A model generated the notes under the pieces. The model saw nothing but the letters and a program-made list of their open reading frames with translations. It was not told the origin of the DNA and searched no databases. The translations under genes and the position numbers were made by a program. Positions 15,790 to 22,468 of a stretch of 33,139 bases of DNA are shown piece after piece. The stretch's first letter is position 1, and each line of letters starts with the position of its first letter. Location of the stretch: NCBI GenBank assembly GCA_017545325.1, contig JAFWOX010000094.1, forward strand, positions 1-33,139, read 5' to 3'. The stretch is from Oscillospiraceae bacterium (GTDB taxonomy: Bacteria > Bacillota_A > Clostridia > Oscillospirales > Oscillospiraceae).

Positions 15790-17661
15790 TCACGGGATCT
15801 GAGCGGGCTCGGACATGGGCCCGCGATATTCTGTGCCGGCATGGGAGATGTATGCGCAGACCATGTACCGGTATCCGGCGGAGACCCGCCGGTCGGTCCA
15901 GCTCAGGGCCCCGGCCCCGGTCACCCGGGCCACCTCCGTGTAGCCGCTTCCCTCCTCCGCGCTGCGGAGGATAATGTAGCCCAGCGCGCCAGGGACCTTC
16001 TCCCAGCGCAGGACGCATCCGGTGCCGCGCTTCTCCGCCGTCAGCCCCGCGACCTGCTCCGGCCGGACGACGTACCGCAGATCCTGGTCCACCGCGCCGT
16101 CGATGCCCGCCGCGCTGCCGCTGCCGGTATACTGCCAGTACTCAAAATACCCGTTGTATCGGGTCTGCACCGTCCAGTTGGCCAGCCAGACGGGGAATCC
16201 CCCCGCCTCCTCCAGGACCCGGGCCACGCCTTCCTCCAGCATGCTCCGGCCAGCATAGACCCCGGCGGTGTATCCCTCCTCCTCCACGGCCGCGCAGAAG
16301 GCGGCGCAGATCCTGCCGTGCTCTTCCCCGGAGAGGCCCGCCTCGTACAGGCGGCCCACCATGCTCCCGTCCGCCGTGGTGGCGAGCTCATAGTCCAGGA
16401 TCACCGGCAGGGTGAGACGGTAAGGCTCCAGCGCCTCCAGCACAAAGTCCGCCTCCTCCAGGGCTTCGGCCTCGCTGGTGGCCTGGGAGAAGAAGTAGAC
16501 GCCCACATCCAGCCCGGTCTCCAGGGCGGCCTCCATATTCGCGGTGAAATTATCGTCCAGGTTCAGGGTCCCCTCCTCGCCGTACCCCCGGAAGCCCAGA
16601 CGGATGAAGACGAAGTCCTGGGTCTTCCCCACGGTCTCCCAGTCGATCTCCCCCTGGTACCGGGCCACGTCCAGGCCCCTGCCCACAGCCTCCGCCCGGC
16701 GCTGCCATTTGGCGTATACCGTGCGCTCATAGGCCACGGCCAGGTCGAAGTCATAGGGGGTCTCCAGCTCCCGGTCCGAATACCAGCCCACGAAGTCCCA
16801 GTATTCCCGCTCCGTCTCCTCCGGCAGGGGGCAGGTATCCCCCCAGGCCACCTGGATATCCGGCACCGGAGTCCCGCCCCAGGCGTCGAAATGGACGGTC
16901 ACGATCTGGATCCAGCGGAGGTACAGGGTGGTGTCCTTCATGACGGGGAGATCGAAATCATATTCCTCCGTCAGGTCCGGGTCGGTATACCAGCCCCCGA
17001 ACCAATACCCCTCCCGCTCCGGCTCCTCAGGCATGGGCAAGGCGCTGCCCATGGGCAGAAGGAAGGCAGCGTACTCCGGCTCATCCTCCGGCAGAGGATG
17101 GCTGGCGGCGTCATGCCGTCCGTCCCGCTGAGTCACCCAGCAGGGCGGGAAGGCCTGGTACAGCCCGGTCTCCCGGACCTGCACCACATTGGGCGCGGCA
17201 TGGATCTTCCCCCAGAGGAAGGGCCTGTCCCGATCCGAGACCAGGGTAAGCATGGGCCGGTCGAAGAGGGTGAGACAGCCCCGGACCGCGGCGCCGGCAT
17301 TGTGGCCGGAGAAGGTGATCCGCCCCTCCCCCGCCAGGGTCAGGTCCCCCAGGACCGTAGCGCCCCGTCGGTAGCCCTTCAGCAGGCTTTCCCCCTCCAG
17401 CCGGATCAGGAGGTCTCCCTCGGCATACAGTGCGGCGCCCCGAAAATCTCCCTCCACCACCGCGCCGCGCAGGGTGAGGGTCCCGCTCTCCGGATCATAC
17501 TCCGCCGTGCCCTCCCCGAAGGGGTATACGCCCCCCTGGGTGAGCTCCTCGCCGCCCAGCCACAGCCGGGGACGGGGGGACCAGGGCCCGGAGGCCCGGA
17601 GGGCAAGCACGCACAGAAGGCCCAGGATCAGCAGGGCAAAAGCATTTCTCAACTTATTCAT
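15790..17661 (-). CDS. Secreted GH25 lysozyme with InlB-type repeats and FN3-like tail
   Basis: A 623-aa exported or anchored muramidase. A signal/anchor helix (residues 8-24) is followed by a beta-rich region (about 35-170, GEELTQGG ... LRGAVVEG ... GRITFSGHN) like Clostridial carbohydrate-binding modules. Two InlB/Listeria-Bacteroides repeats follow (about 225-320; GYWFGGWYTDPDL and WDFVGWYSDRELE). The GH25 domain is at about 325-530 with GLDVARYQGEIDW, VILDYELATT (acidic pair expected in catalysis) and YWQYTGSG ... GIDGAVDQD. The last 85 residues resemble fibronectin type III. GH25 enzymes cut the MurNAc-GlcNAc bond of peptidoglycan. The ATG at 17661 has no ribosome site and lies about seven bases from a strong -10 box, suggesting a leaderless mRNA. 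First gene of the operon with hflK-hflC. Confidence 0.88.
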   Translation of the reverse strand: MNKLRNAFALLILGLLCVLALRASGPWSPRPRLWLGGEELTQGGVYPFGEGTAEYDPESGTLTLRGAVVEGDFRGAALYAEGDLLIRLEGESLLKGYRRGATVLGDLTLAGEGRITFSGHNAGAAVRGCLTLFDRPMLTLVSDRDRPFLWGKIHAAPNVVQVRETGLYQAFPPCWVTQRDGRHDAASHPLPEDEPEYAAFLLPMGSALPMPEEPEREGYWFGGWYTDPDLTEEYDFDLPVMKDTTLYLRWIQIVTVHFDAWGGTPVPDIQVAWGDTCPLPEETEREYWDFVGWYSDRELETPYDFDLAVAYERTVYAKWQRRAEAVGRGLDVARYQGEIDWETVGKTQDFVFIRLGFRGYGEEGTLNLDDNFTANMEAALETGLDVGVYFFSQATSEAEALEEADFVLEALEPYRLTLPVILDYELATTADGSMVGRLYEAGLSGEEHGRICAAFCAAVEEEGYTAGVYAGRSMLEEGVARVLEEAGGFPVWLANWTVQTRYNGYFEYWQYTGSGSAAGIDGAVDQDLRYVVRPEQVAGLTAEKRGTGCVLRWEKVPGALGYIILRSAEEGSGYTEVARVTGAGALSWTDRRVSAGYRYMVCAYISHAGTEYRGPMSEPAQIP

Positions 17662-17667
17662 GCCCTG

Positions 17668-17696
17668 ATTATACAGATACCGGCGCGCTTCTGCAA
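17668..17696 (-). promoter_or_regulatory. Sigma-A promoter of the GH25-hflK-hflC operon
   Basis: On the minus strand: TTGCAG (17691-17696), a 17-base spacer and perfect TATAAT (17668-17673). Only six bases lie between the -10 and the ATG, so the predicted first transcribed base is at or next to the A of the start codon. Confidence 0.75.
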
Positions 17697-17819
17697 GGGG
17701 CGGGAAAAAATTCACCCGTCCGGCAAAGATGCGTGGTATTTTTCCAGCGGATATGCTATGATAAAGCGTATGGAAAAAACCATATCGGAATCGGCCGGTC
17801 CTCCGGCCGGAAGGAGGTA

Positions 17820-18935
17820 ATGGATTTGCCCTCCCAGGTCGCCAATTATCAGTGCCCCGCCTGTACGGGTCCGCTGAAATACGATCCCCAGACCGGGAAG
17901 CTCGTCTGCGAATACTGCGAGTCCGTATACGAGCCCAAGGAGATCGAAGCTCTGTACGCCCAAAAGGAAGCCGAGGCGGAGGCCGCCAAGAAAAAGGCGG
18001 ACGCCCAGTATGCCCAGGCCGTTGCCCAGATGCCCGAGGGGTCTCCCTGGAGCGAGGCGGAGGCCAATGGGCTGAAGGTCTACAACTGCCCCTCCTGCGG
18101 CGCGGAGATCATCTGCGAGGAGACCACCGCCGCCACCAGCTGCATCTACTGCGGCAACCCCACCGTGGTTCCGGGTCAGCTGGGGGGCATGCTGAAGCCG
18201 GATTTTGTCATTCCCTTCCGGAAGACGCGGGAAGAGGCCCTGGCCGCCCTGAAGCAGTTCTACCAGGGCAAAAAGCTCCTCCCCAAGGCCTTCAGCGAGG
18301 CCGCCCACCTGGAGGAGATCAAGGGGCTTTACGTCCCCTTCTGGCTTTTTGACGGCAAAGCCGAGGGTCGGGCGATCTTCAATGCCTCCAATTCCCGCTC
18401 CTGGACCGAAGGCAGCTACCGGGTCACGGAGACGGAGTATTTCGAGGCCGACCGGGCCGGCACCCTGAATTTCCAGCATGTTCCCGTGGACGCCTCCCGG
18501 AACATGAAGGACGACTATATGGAATCCATCGAGCCCTACGATTACGGGGAGCTGAAGCCCTTCTCCACCGCCTATCTGCCGGGCTTCCTGGCGGATAAAT
18601 ACGATGTGGACGCCAAGGAAAGCGCCCCCCGGGCCTCCGACCGGGCGAAGCAGAGCTTCATGGACGCCCTGGCCGGCACCGTGAACGGATATGCCTCCGT
18701 GGGCATGCGGGAGGGCCGGGCGGACTTCTACCCCAGCAAGGCCTCCTATGCCCTGCTGCCCGTATGGATGCTTCACACCAAATGGCAGGACAAGGATTAC
18801 TATTTCGCCATGAACGGGCAGACCGGGAAGCTGGTGGGTGACCTGCCCACCTCCAGGGGCCGCTTCTGGGCCTGGTTCGGCGGGATCTGGGCGGCGGTCT
18901 TCGCAGTGATCGAGATCATCGGCAGGCTGCTCTGA
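17820..18935 (+). CDS. Double zinc-ribbon (TFIIB-like) membrane protein
   Basis: About 371 aa. It contains two four-Cys zinc ribbons, CPAC...CEYC (about residues 12-33) and CPSC...CIYC (about 90-113). They are separated by an Ala/Glu/Lys coiled-coil stretch (about 45-70). A beta-rich body follows, and one hydrophobic segment ends the protein (FWAWFGGIWAAVFAVIEII). Proteins of this kind often sit beside TPM-domain proteins in Clostridia; the function is unknown. AAGGAGG (17811-17817) is only two bases from the ATG at 17820, while a TTG at 17826 has ideal spacing, so the real start may be two codons later. A short stem, CGGCCGG/CCGGCCG, lies just upstream of the ribosome site. Weak TATGAT at 17757-17762 may be the -10. 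It is probably co-transcribed with the next two genes. Confidence 0.78.
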   Translation: MDLPSQVANYQCPACTGPLKYDPQTGKLVCEYCESVYEPKEIEALYAQKEAEAEAAKKKADAQYAQAVAQMPEGSPWSEAEANGLKVYNCPSCGAEIICEETTAATSCIYCGNPTVVPGQLGGMLKPDFVIPFRKTREEALAALKQFYQGKKLLPKAFSEAAHLEEIKGLYVPFWLFDGKAEGRAIFNASNSRSWTEGSYRVTETEYFEADRAGTLNFQHVPVDASRNMKDDYMESIEPYDYGELKPFSTAYLPGFLADKYDVDAKESAPRASDRAKQSFMDALAGTVNGYASVGMREGRADFYPSKASYALLPVWMLHTKWQDKDYYFAMNGQTGKLVGDLPTSRGRFWAWFGGIWAAVFAVIEIIGRLL

Positions 18936-18961
18936 GCAGGCGGAAAGGCAGGGATGACAAG

Positions 18962-20005
18962 ATGAAACGAATCCTTCTGTTCCTGGCGGCGGCCGTGCTG
19001 CTGCTCGCCTTCCTCCCCGGCTTCACCGCCCTGGCGGACGATGAGGATACCCTTCCCTATGTAACGGATGCGGCGGAGCTCCTGACGGACCTCCAGGCGG
19101 AAACGCTGCAGCAGCGGGCAGCGGAGCTGACGGAGGAATACGGCGTTGCCGTACGCATCCTCACCGTGAGCTCCATCGGCCAGTACGGCATCGAGGATTT
19201 TGCGGAGGCCGCCTTCGACCAATACCATCTGGGCTACGGGGATCTGAACAGCTGCATCATGCTCCTGCTGAGCATGGAGTACCGGGATTACGATATTTTT
19301 GCCCATGGCCGCGGCAACGAAGCCTTTACGGACTACGGCAAGGAGCTGATCGCGGAGGACATCGTTCCCAAGCTGAAGAACAACGACTGGTACGGCGCCT
19401 TCACCCTCTTCCTGGAGGACTGCGGCGAATACCTGGCCAAGGCCGCCCAGGGGGAACCGGTGGATATCCCCTTTGTGCTGAACAGCTTCGACTATTCCTT
19501 CAATGATCCGGGGGACACCTTCCAGCTGTATGCCTCCACCCTCTCCGGTGAGCCGGTCAGCGTCAGCTGGAGCTCCACGGATCCCGGCGTGGCCACCGTG
19601 GACGAAAACGGCCTGGTCACCGCGGTGAACCGGGGCAGCGCCAGGATCATCGCCTATGGGGACGGCTTCACCAACGAATGCTACGTCTGGGTGGAAAACA
19701 GCGCCAACGCCGCCACGACCCGCACCATTCTCCACGCCATCATCGCCCTCATCCCCGCCCTCATCGCCACCCTGATCATGAAGGGGAAGATGAAGACGGT
19801 GCACAAGCAGCGGACGGCCGCCCAGTATACCGGCTGGGACCAGCTGAACCTGCAGATCAACGAGGACCGGTTCCTGCACCGCAGCGTACACCGGACGAGG
19901 ATCGAAAGCAACAGCGGCTCCCGGGGGGGCGGCGGCGGAGGCGGAAGCCACGGGGGGACCTCCATCAGCTCCCATGGTAGCTCCCACCACAGCGGAAAGT
20001 TTTGA
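18962..20005 (+). CDS. TPM-domain membrane protein with a Big_2 Ig-like insert
   Basis: A 347-aa protein: signal peptide (1-25), TPM domain (about 33-165; YVTDAAELLTDLQAETLQQR ... GYGDLNSCIMLLLSMEYRDY), a Big_2 Ig-like domain (about 178-248; DPGDTFQL ... VATVDENGLVTAVN), a membrane helix (about 256-277) and a cytosolic or extracellular tail ending in a Gly run and Ser/His-rich segment (SHGSSHHSGKF). TPM proteins are envelope proteins; some have phosphatase activity or assist photosystem repair, but the bacterial role is poorly defined. The Big_2 insert is unusual for this family. Its core matches that of the zinc-ribbon protein at 25551-26441 almost base for base. The ATG is 26 bases after the zinc-ribbon gene, with a weak AGGG site. 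Confidence 0.82.
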   Translation: MKRILLFLAAAVLLLAFLPGFTALADDEDTLPYVTDAAELLTDLQAETLQQRAAELTEEYGVAVRILTVSSIGQYGIEDFAEAAFDQYHLGYGDLNSCIMLLLSMEYRDYDIFAHGRGNEAFTDYGKELIAEDIVPKLKNNDWYGAFTLFLEDCGEYLAKAAQGEPVDIPFVLNSFDYSFNDPGDTFQLYASTLSGEPVSVSWSSTDPGVATVDENGLVTAVNRGSARIIAYGDGFTNECYVWVENSANAATTRTILHAIIALIPALIATLIMKGKMKTVHKQRTAAQYTGWDQLNLQINEDRFLHRSVHRTRIESNSGSRGGGGGGGSHGGTSISSHGSSHHSGKF

Positions 20006-20442
20006 ACCCCGTTCTCTGGTACCTGCTCCAGTTCACCTGGGGCCTGCCCCAGAACCTGGGGGGACTGCTCTGGTTCCTGTTTTATCTGCGCAGACCCCAC
20101 CGGATCTGGAAGGGAGCCGTGGTCACCCGGATCCGGCGGAAGCGCTTCTCCGGCGGCTTTACCCTGGGCGTCTTCATCTTCCTGACGGAGCCCCTGAGCG
20201 AGGAAGCGGAGCACGACCTGCTCATCCATGAATACGGGCATACGGTCCAGTCCCTGTACCTGGGCCCCTTCTGGAGCCTGAGCATCGGCCTTCCCTCCAT
20301 GCTCTGGTGCAATCTTCCCCCCTTCCGGCGGCTCCGACAGAGGCGGCATATCTCCTACAGCGCCCTGTACTGCGAGGGCTGGGCGGACAGGCTGGGGCAG
20401 AAAAGCACGGGAGAGCGGTTCATTCGAGAAAACGGGATTTAA
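20002..20442 (+). CDS. Small membrane-associated HEYGH putative zinc metalloprotein
   Basis: A 146-aa protein with a TTG start that overlaps the TGA of the TPM gene (TTGA). It contains HEYGH at 76-80 and a downstream EGWAD (125-129), the spacing and acidic residue expected of gluzincin-like zinc sites, and hydrophobic stretches at about 5-28, 52-62 and 85-102. Similar short HEYGHxxQS proteins are common as uncharacterised proteins in Clostridia. Peptidase activity is possible but not shown. Overlap with the TPM gene and a shared terminator suggest a three-gene envelope operon with the zinc-ribbon and TPM proteins. Confidence 0.7.
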   Translation: MNPVLWYLLQFTWGLPQNLGGLLWFLFYLRRPHRIWKGAVVTRIRRKRFSGGFTLGVFIFLTEPLSEEAEHDLLIHEYGHTVQSLYLGPFWSLSIGLPSMLWCNLPPFRRLRQRRHISYSALYCEGWADRLGQKSTGERFIRENGI

Positions 20443-20448
20443 TCCGGG

Positions 20449-20481
20449 TACCGGCGCGCTTTTCGGCGCGCCGGTATTTTT
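20449..20481 (+). terminator. Rho-independent terminator after the HEYGH gene
   Basis: A perfect 11-bp stem TACCGGCGCGC/GCGCGCCGGTA with a six-base loop, followed by TTTTT (20477-20481). It sits between convergent genes. On the minus strand, after dpaB, no T-run follows. Confidence 0.88.
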
Positions 20482-21053
20482 CAGTCGGGCGGCAGGAGCA
20501 TCGGCTGGAGCTGCCGCCCTCCCAGGGCCGCCTCCAGGGTCTTCGGCAGAAGGGCGAAGTTCGAAACCAGGCTGGTGGGCTTCCCCAGGGGATCGTCCTG
20601 GCGGAAGGGGACGAAATAATAGTGCTTCCGGTTCAGCAGCTGGCCCAGGTTCGCCGCCCCCGCCGCCAGGCCGTCATTGGTGCTCACCCCCAGGACGATG
20701 GGCCGGGCATTCCGGAGCTGCGCCTTGCAGGCGAAGGTCACGACGGTATCCGCCGCTCCGGCGGCCAGCTTCGCCATGGTATTCCCCGTGCAGGGGACCA
20801 CGGCCAGAATATCCAGCAGTCCCTTCGGGCCGATGGGCTCCGCCTCCTCCGGACGGAGGATGGGGTCCCGGCCGCAGATGCTCCGCACCTCTGCCAGGAG
20901 GCGGGAGGCCAGGCCGAAGCGGGTATCCGTTTCCGCCGCCGCGGGAGAGAGGATGGGGGTGATTTCATAGGTCTCCGCCAGCTCCCGCATCACCGGAAGC
21001 ACCGCATCGAAAGTACAGAAGGAACCGCACAGGGCAAAACCCAGACGGATCAT
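20481..21053 (-). CDS. dpaB: Dipicolinate synthase subunit B
   Basis: A 190-aa flavoprotein-like subunit (SpoVFB). With DpaA it converts the lysine-pathway intermediate to dipicolinic acid, which loads the spore core late in sporulation in the mother cell. Family stretches are GFALCGSFCTF at the N-terminus, PCTGNTMAKLAAGAADT near 110, and GVSTNDGLAAGAANLGQLLNRKHYYFVPFRQDDP-type sequence near 145-170. The length fits the family (about 190-200). The ATG overlaps the dpaA stop by four bases (ATGA), so translation is coupled. Its presence indicates a genuine spore former. A mother-cell sigma-K control is expected from the family, but no clear sigma-K site was found. Confidence 0.93.
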   Translation of the reverse strand: MIRLGFALCGSFCTFDAVLPVMRELAETYEITPILSPAAAETDTRFGLASRLLAEVRSICGRDPILRPEEAEPIGPKGLLDILAVVPCTGNTMAKLAAGAADTVVTFACKAQLRNARPIVLGVSTNDGLAAGAANLGQLLNRKHYYFVPFRQDDPLGKPTSLVSNFALLPKTLEAALGGRQLQPMLLPPD

Positions 21054-21754
21054 GGCTGGTTTTCCTCCTTCAGGATCCGGTCTATGGAGGCCTTCAGCAC
21101 CCTTGCCGCCGCCATCGGGGCGGTCTTTCCCGGCAGGCCGGGGCAGGGGATCACCCCCCGGGGATCCCGGAAGCCTCCGGGCTTCGAGGCCAGCTCCAGG
21201 CACAACGTCCCCGCCGGGGCGGCGGGCAGGAGCTGCTCCGGCACGGTATTGAACAGGAATTCGTATCCCGTCCCCTCCCCCGGCTCCTCCAGGACCCGGC
21301 AGCCCTCGGCCCGGGCCGCGGCCCGGCTTTCCTCCCGGCGGGCATACACGGTCACCCGGCAGCCCAGGCCCCGGAGGCGGGAGGCCAGAGCCCGGCCGAT
21401 CCGGCCGTAACCCAGGATCAGGGCGTCGGAATCCCACAGGGTCAGCGCCGAGGCCCGAATGGCCTCTCCGATGGCGCCCTCCGCCGTGATGGCGGCGTTC
21501 AGCACCTGCACCGCCTCGGAAGCATAGTAATCCCGGAAATGCAGATCGGGCCGCCGGCCCGCCGCTCCCCCCGACAGCACACGGCTGCCGGGCCGCAGGG
21601 AGCCCAGGAGAGGATGGTCCCCCGTGGGCAGAGGAAATATATACCAGTCCGCCTCCAGGTCCGGCGTATACCGGGGGGTCTCATGCCCCTCCGCCCGGAG
21701 CAGGGCGGCCAGGGCCTCCTGCCGGGCGTCGCCGGGGATCATGGCAAGGATCAT
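21050..21754 (-). CDS. dpaA: Dipicolinate synthase subunit A, compact form
   Basis: A 234-aa dehydrogenase subunit (SpoVFA). Recognised by GDARQ near residue 8, a second Rossmann domain with ILGYGRIGRALASRL (about 112-126), EFLFNTVPEQLL, LELASKPGG and CPGLPGKTAP. The B. subtilis protein is close to 297 aa, so this copy lacks about 60 residues, mainly in the N-terminal domain between GDARQ and the HFRDYYASEAV stretch. The start at 21754 is chosen because GGAGGTG lies six bases upstream, at ideal distance. The frame extends further upstream but would run through a repeat element. Catalytic and nucleotide-binding parts appear intact. Confidence 0.88.
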   Translation of the reverse strand: MILAMIPGDARQEALAALLRAEGHETPRYTPDLEADWYIFPLPTGDHPLLGSLRPGSRVLSGGAAGRRPDLHFRDYYASEAVQVLNAAITAEGAIGEAIRASALTLWDSDALILGYGRIGRALASRLRGLGCRVTVYARREESRAAARAEGCRVLEEPGEGTGYEFLFNTVPEQLLPAAPAGTLCLELASKPGGFRDPRGVIPCPGLPGKTAPMAAARVLKASIDRILKEENQP

Positions 21755-21800
21755 GCCGTTCACCTCCAGGCCAGTATACGCGGAAAAGGAAGCATAGGTG

Positions 21801-21836
21801 AAAAAGGAAACCGCCCGGCGCATCTGCGCCGGGCGG
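21801..21836 (-). terminator. Terminator-like hairpin, copy 1
   Basis: A perfect 12-bp GC stem (CCGCCCGGCGCA/TGCGCCGGGCGG with two loop bases) at 21811-21836, followed on the minus strand by TTTCCTTTTT. It lies upstream of dpaA, so it would stop transcription coming from dnaX-ybaB. The core 30 bases are repeated exactly at 22065-22094. Confidence 0.75.
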
Positions 21837-21862
21837 CACAATGTGTAGATAAACCCCGTTTT

Positions 21863-22029
21863 GTCATCGCGAGGAGTACGCGCAAGTCCCTGCGAGGGGT
21901 CCTCGCGCGCGGAATGGAGCAAAGCGACGCGGCGATCCGTTCTCTCGTCCCCTTGGTCATGTAAAAACATAAGGACGGGAGTTACGGATTGCCACAACCG
22001 GTGACATCGGTCACCGGTTTCGCAATGAC
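21863..22029. mobile_element. MITE-like non-coding element, 167 bp, with target duplication
   Basis: The ends are near-perfect inverted repeats: GTCATCGCGA at 21863-21872 and TCGCAATGAC at 22020-22029 (9 of 10 pair). The element is flanked by a direct repeat CGTTTT (21857-21862 and 22030-22035), which looks like a 6-bp target-site duplication. Inside are an imperfect inverted pair (21931-21950 with 21973-21993) and a perfect 10-bp stem AACCGGTGAC/GTCACCGGTT (21996-22019). No ORF of note is present. GTCATTGCGAGGAG-type ends are known from dispersed palindromic repeats in many bacteria. With the flanking hairpins it fills the 354-base gap between ybaB and dpaA. Confidence 0.75.
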
Positions 22030-22066
22030 CGTTTTCGATGGTTTGGTACTTTGCCTACAGTCTGAA

Positions 22067-22092
22067 CCGCCCGGCGCATCTGCGCCGGGCGG
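22067..22092 (-). terminator. Terminator-like hairpin, copy 2, after ybaB
   Basis: The same perfect 12-bp stem as at 21811-21836, starting 16 bases after the ybaB stop. On the minus strand it is followed only by TTCAG, so as an intrinsic terminator it is weaker than copy 1. Confidence 0.6.
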
Positions 22093-22108
22093 CAATGCTC
22101 CGCCGGGC

Positions 22109-22468
22109 TCACAGGCCGAGATTCAGCCCGCCGGTGAGCTTATTCATATTCTCCGCCTTGGCGGCGTCCGCCTTCCGCAGCGCCTCGTTCACCGCGGCGA
22201 CGATCAGGTCCTGCAGCATTTCCACGTCCTCGGGATCCACCGCTTCGGGATCGATGGCGAGGCTGAGGAGCTCGTTCTTCCCGCTGACCTCCGCCTTCAC
22301 CACGCCGCCTCCGGCGGAGGCCTCATAGGTCTGCTTCTCAAGCTCCTCCTGCATCTTCAGCATTTCCTGCTGCATCTTCTGGGCCTGGCGGACCATGTTC
22401 ATATTCATTCCGCCGGAAAACCCGCCGCCGCCCCCGTAGGAGCCGCCGTGAAACGCACCCTTTGCCAT
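22109..22468 (-). CDS. ybaB: YbaB/EbfC-family nucleoid-associated protein
   Basis: A 119-aa DNA-binding protein of the YbaB/EbfC family, which forms small dimers that bind DNA and is commonly encoded next to dnaX and recR. After a Gly/Phe-rich tail (residues 4-20) comes the family core: VRQAQKMQQEMLKMQEELEK helix, GGGVVKAEVSGKNELLSLAIDPE strand region and an LQDLIVAAVNEALRKA helix. The ATG follows the dnaX TAA with no gap, and its GGAGG lies inside the last dnaX codons. The two genes are therefore one translational unit. No recR follows within the window; the MITE-like element and dpaA come next. Confidence 0.93.
   Translation of the reverse strand: MAKGAFHGGSYGGGGGFSGGMNMNMVRQAQKMQQEMLKMQEELEKQTYEASAGGGVVKAEVSGKNELLSLAIDPEAVDPEDVEMLQDLIVAAVNEALRKADAAKAENMNKLTGGLNLGL

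Noticed and set aside
21765..21785. TATACT near 21775 as the dpaA promoter
   Set aside because: The start of transcription would fall on the ribosome site, no -35 is at the right distance, and it matches sigma-K or sigma-E consensus only in part.
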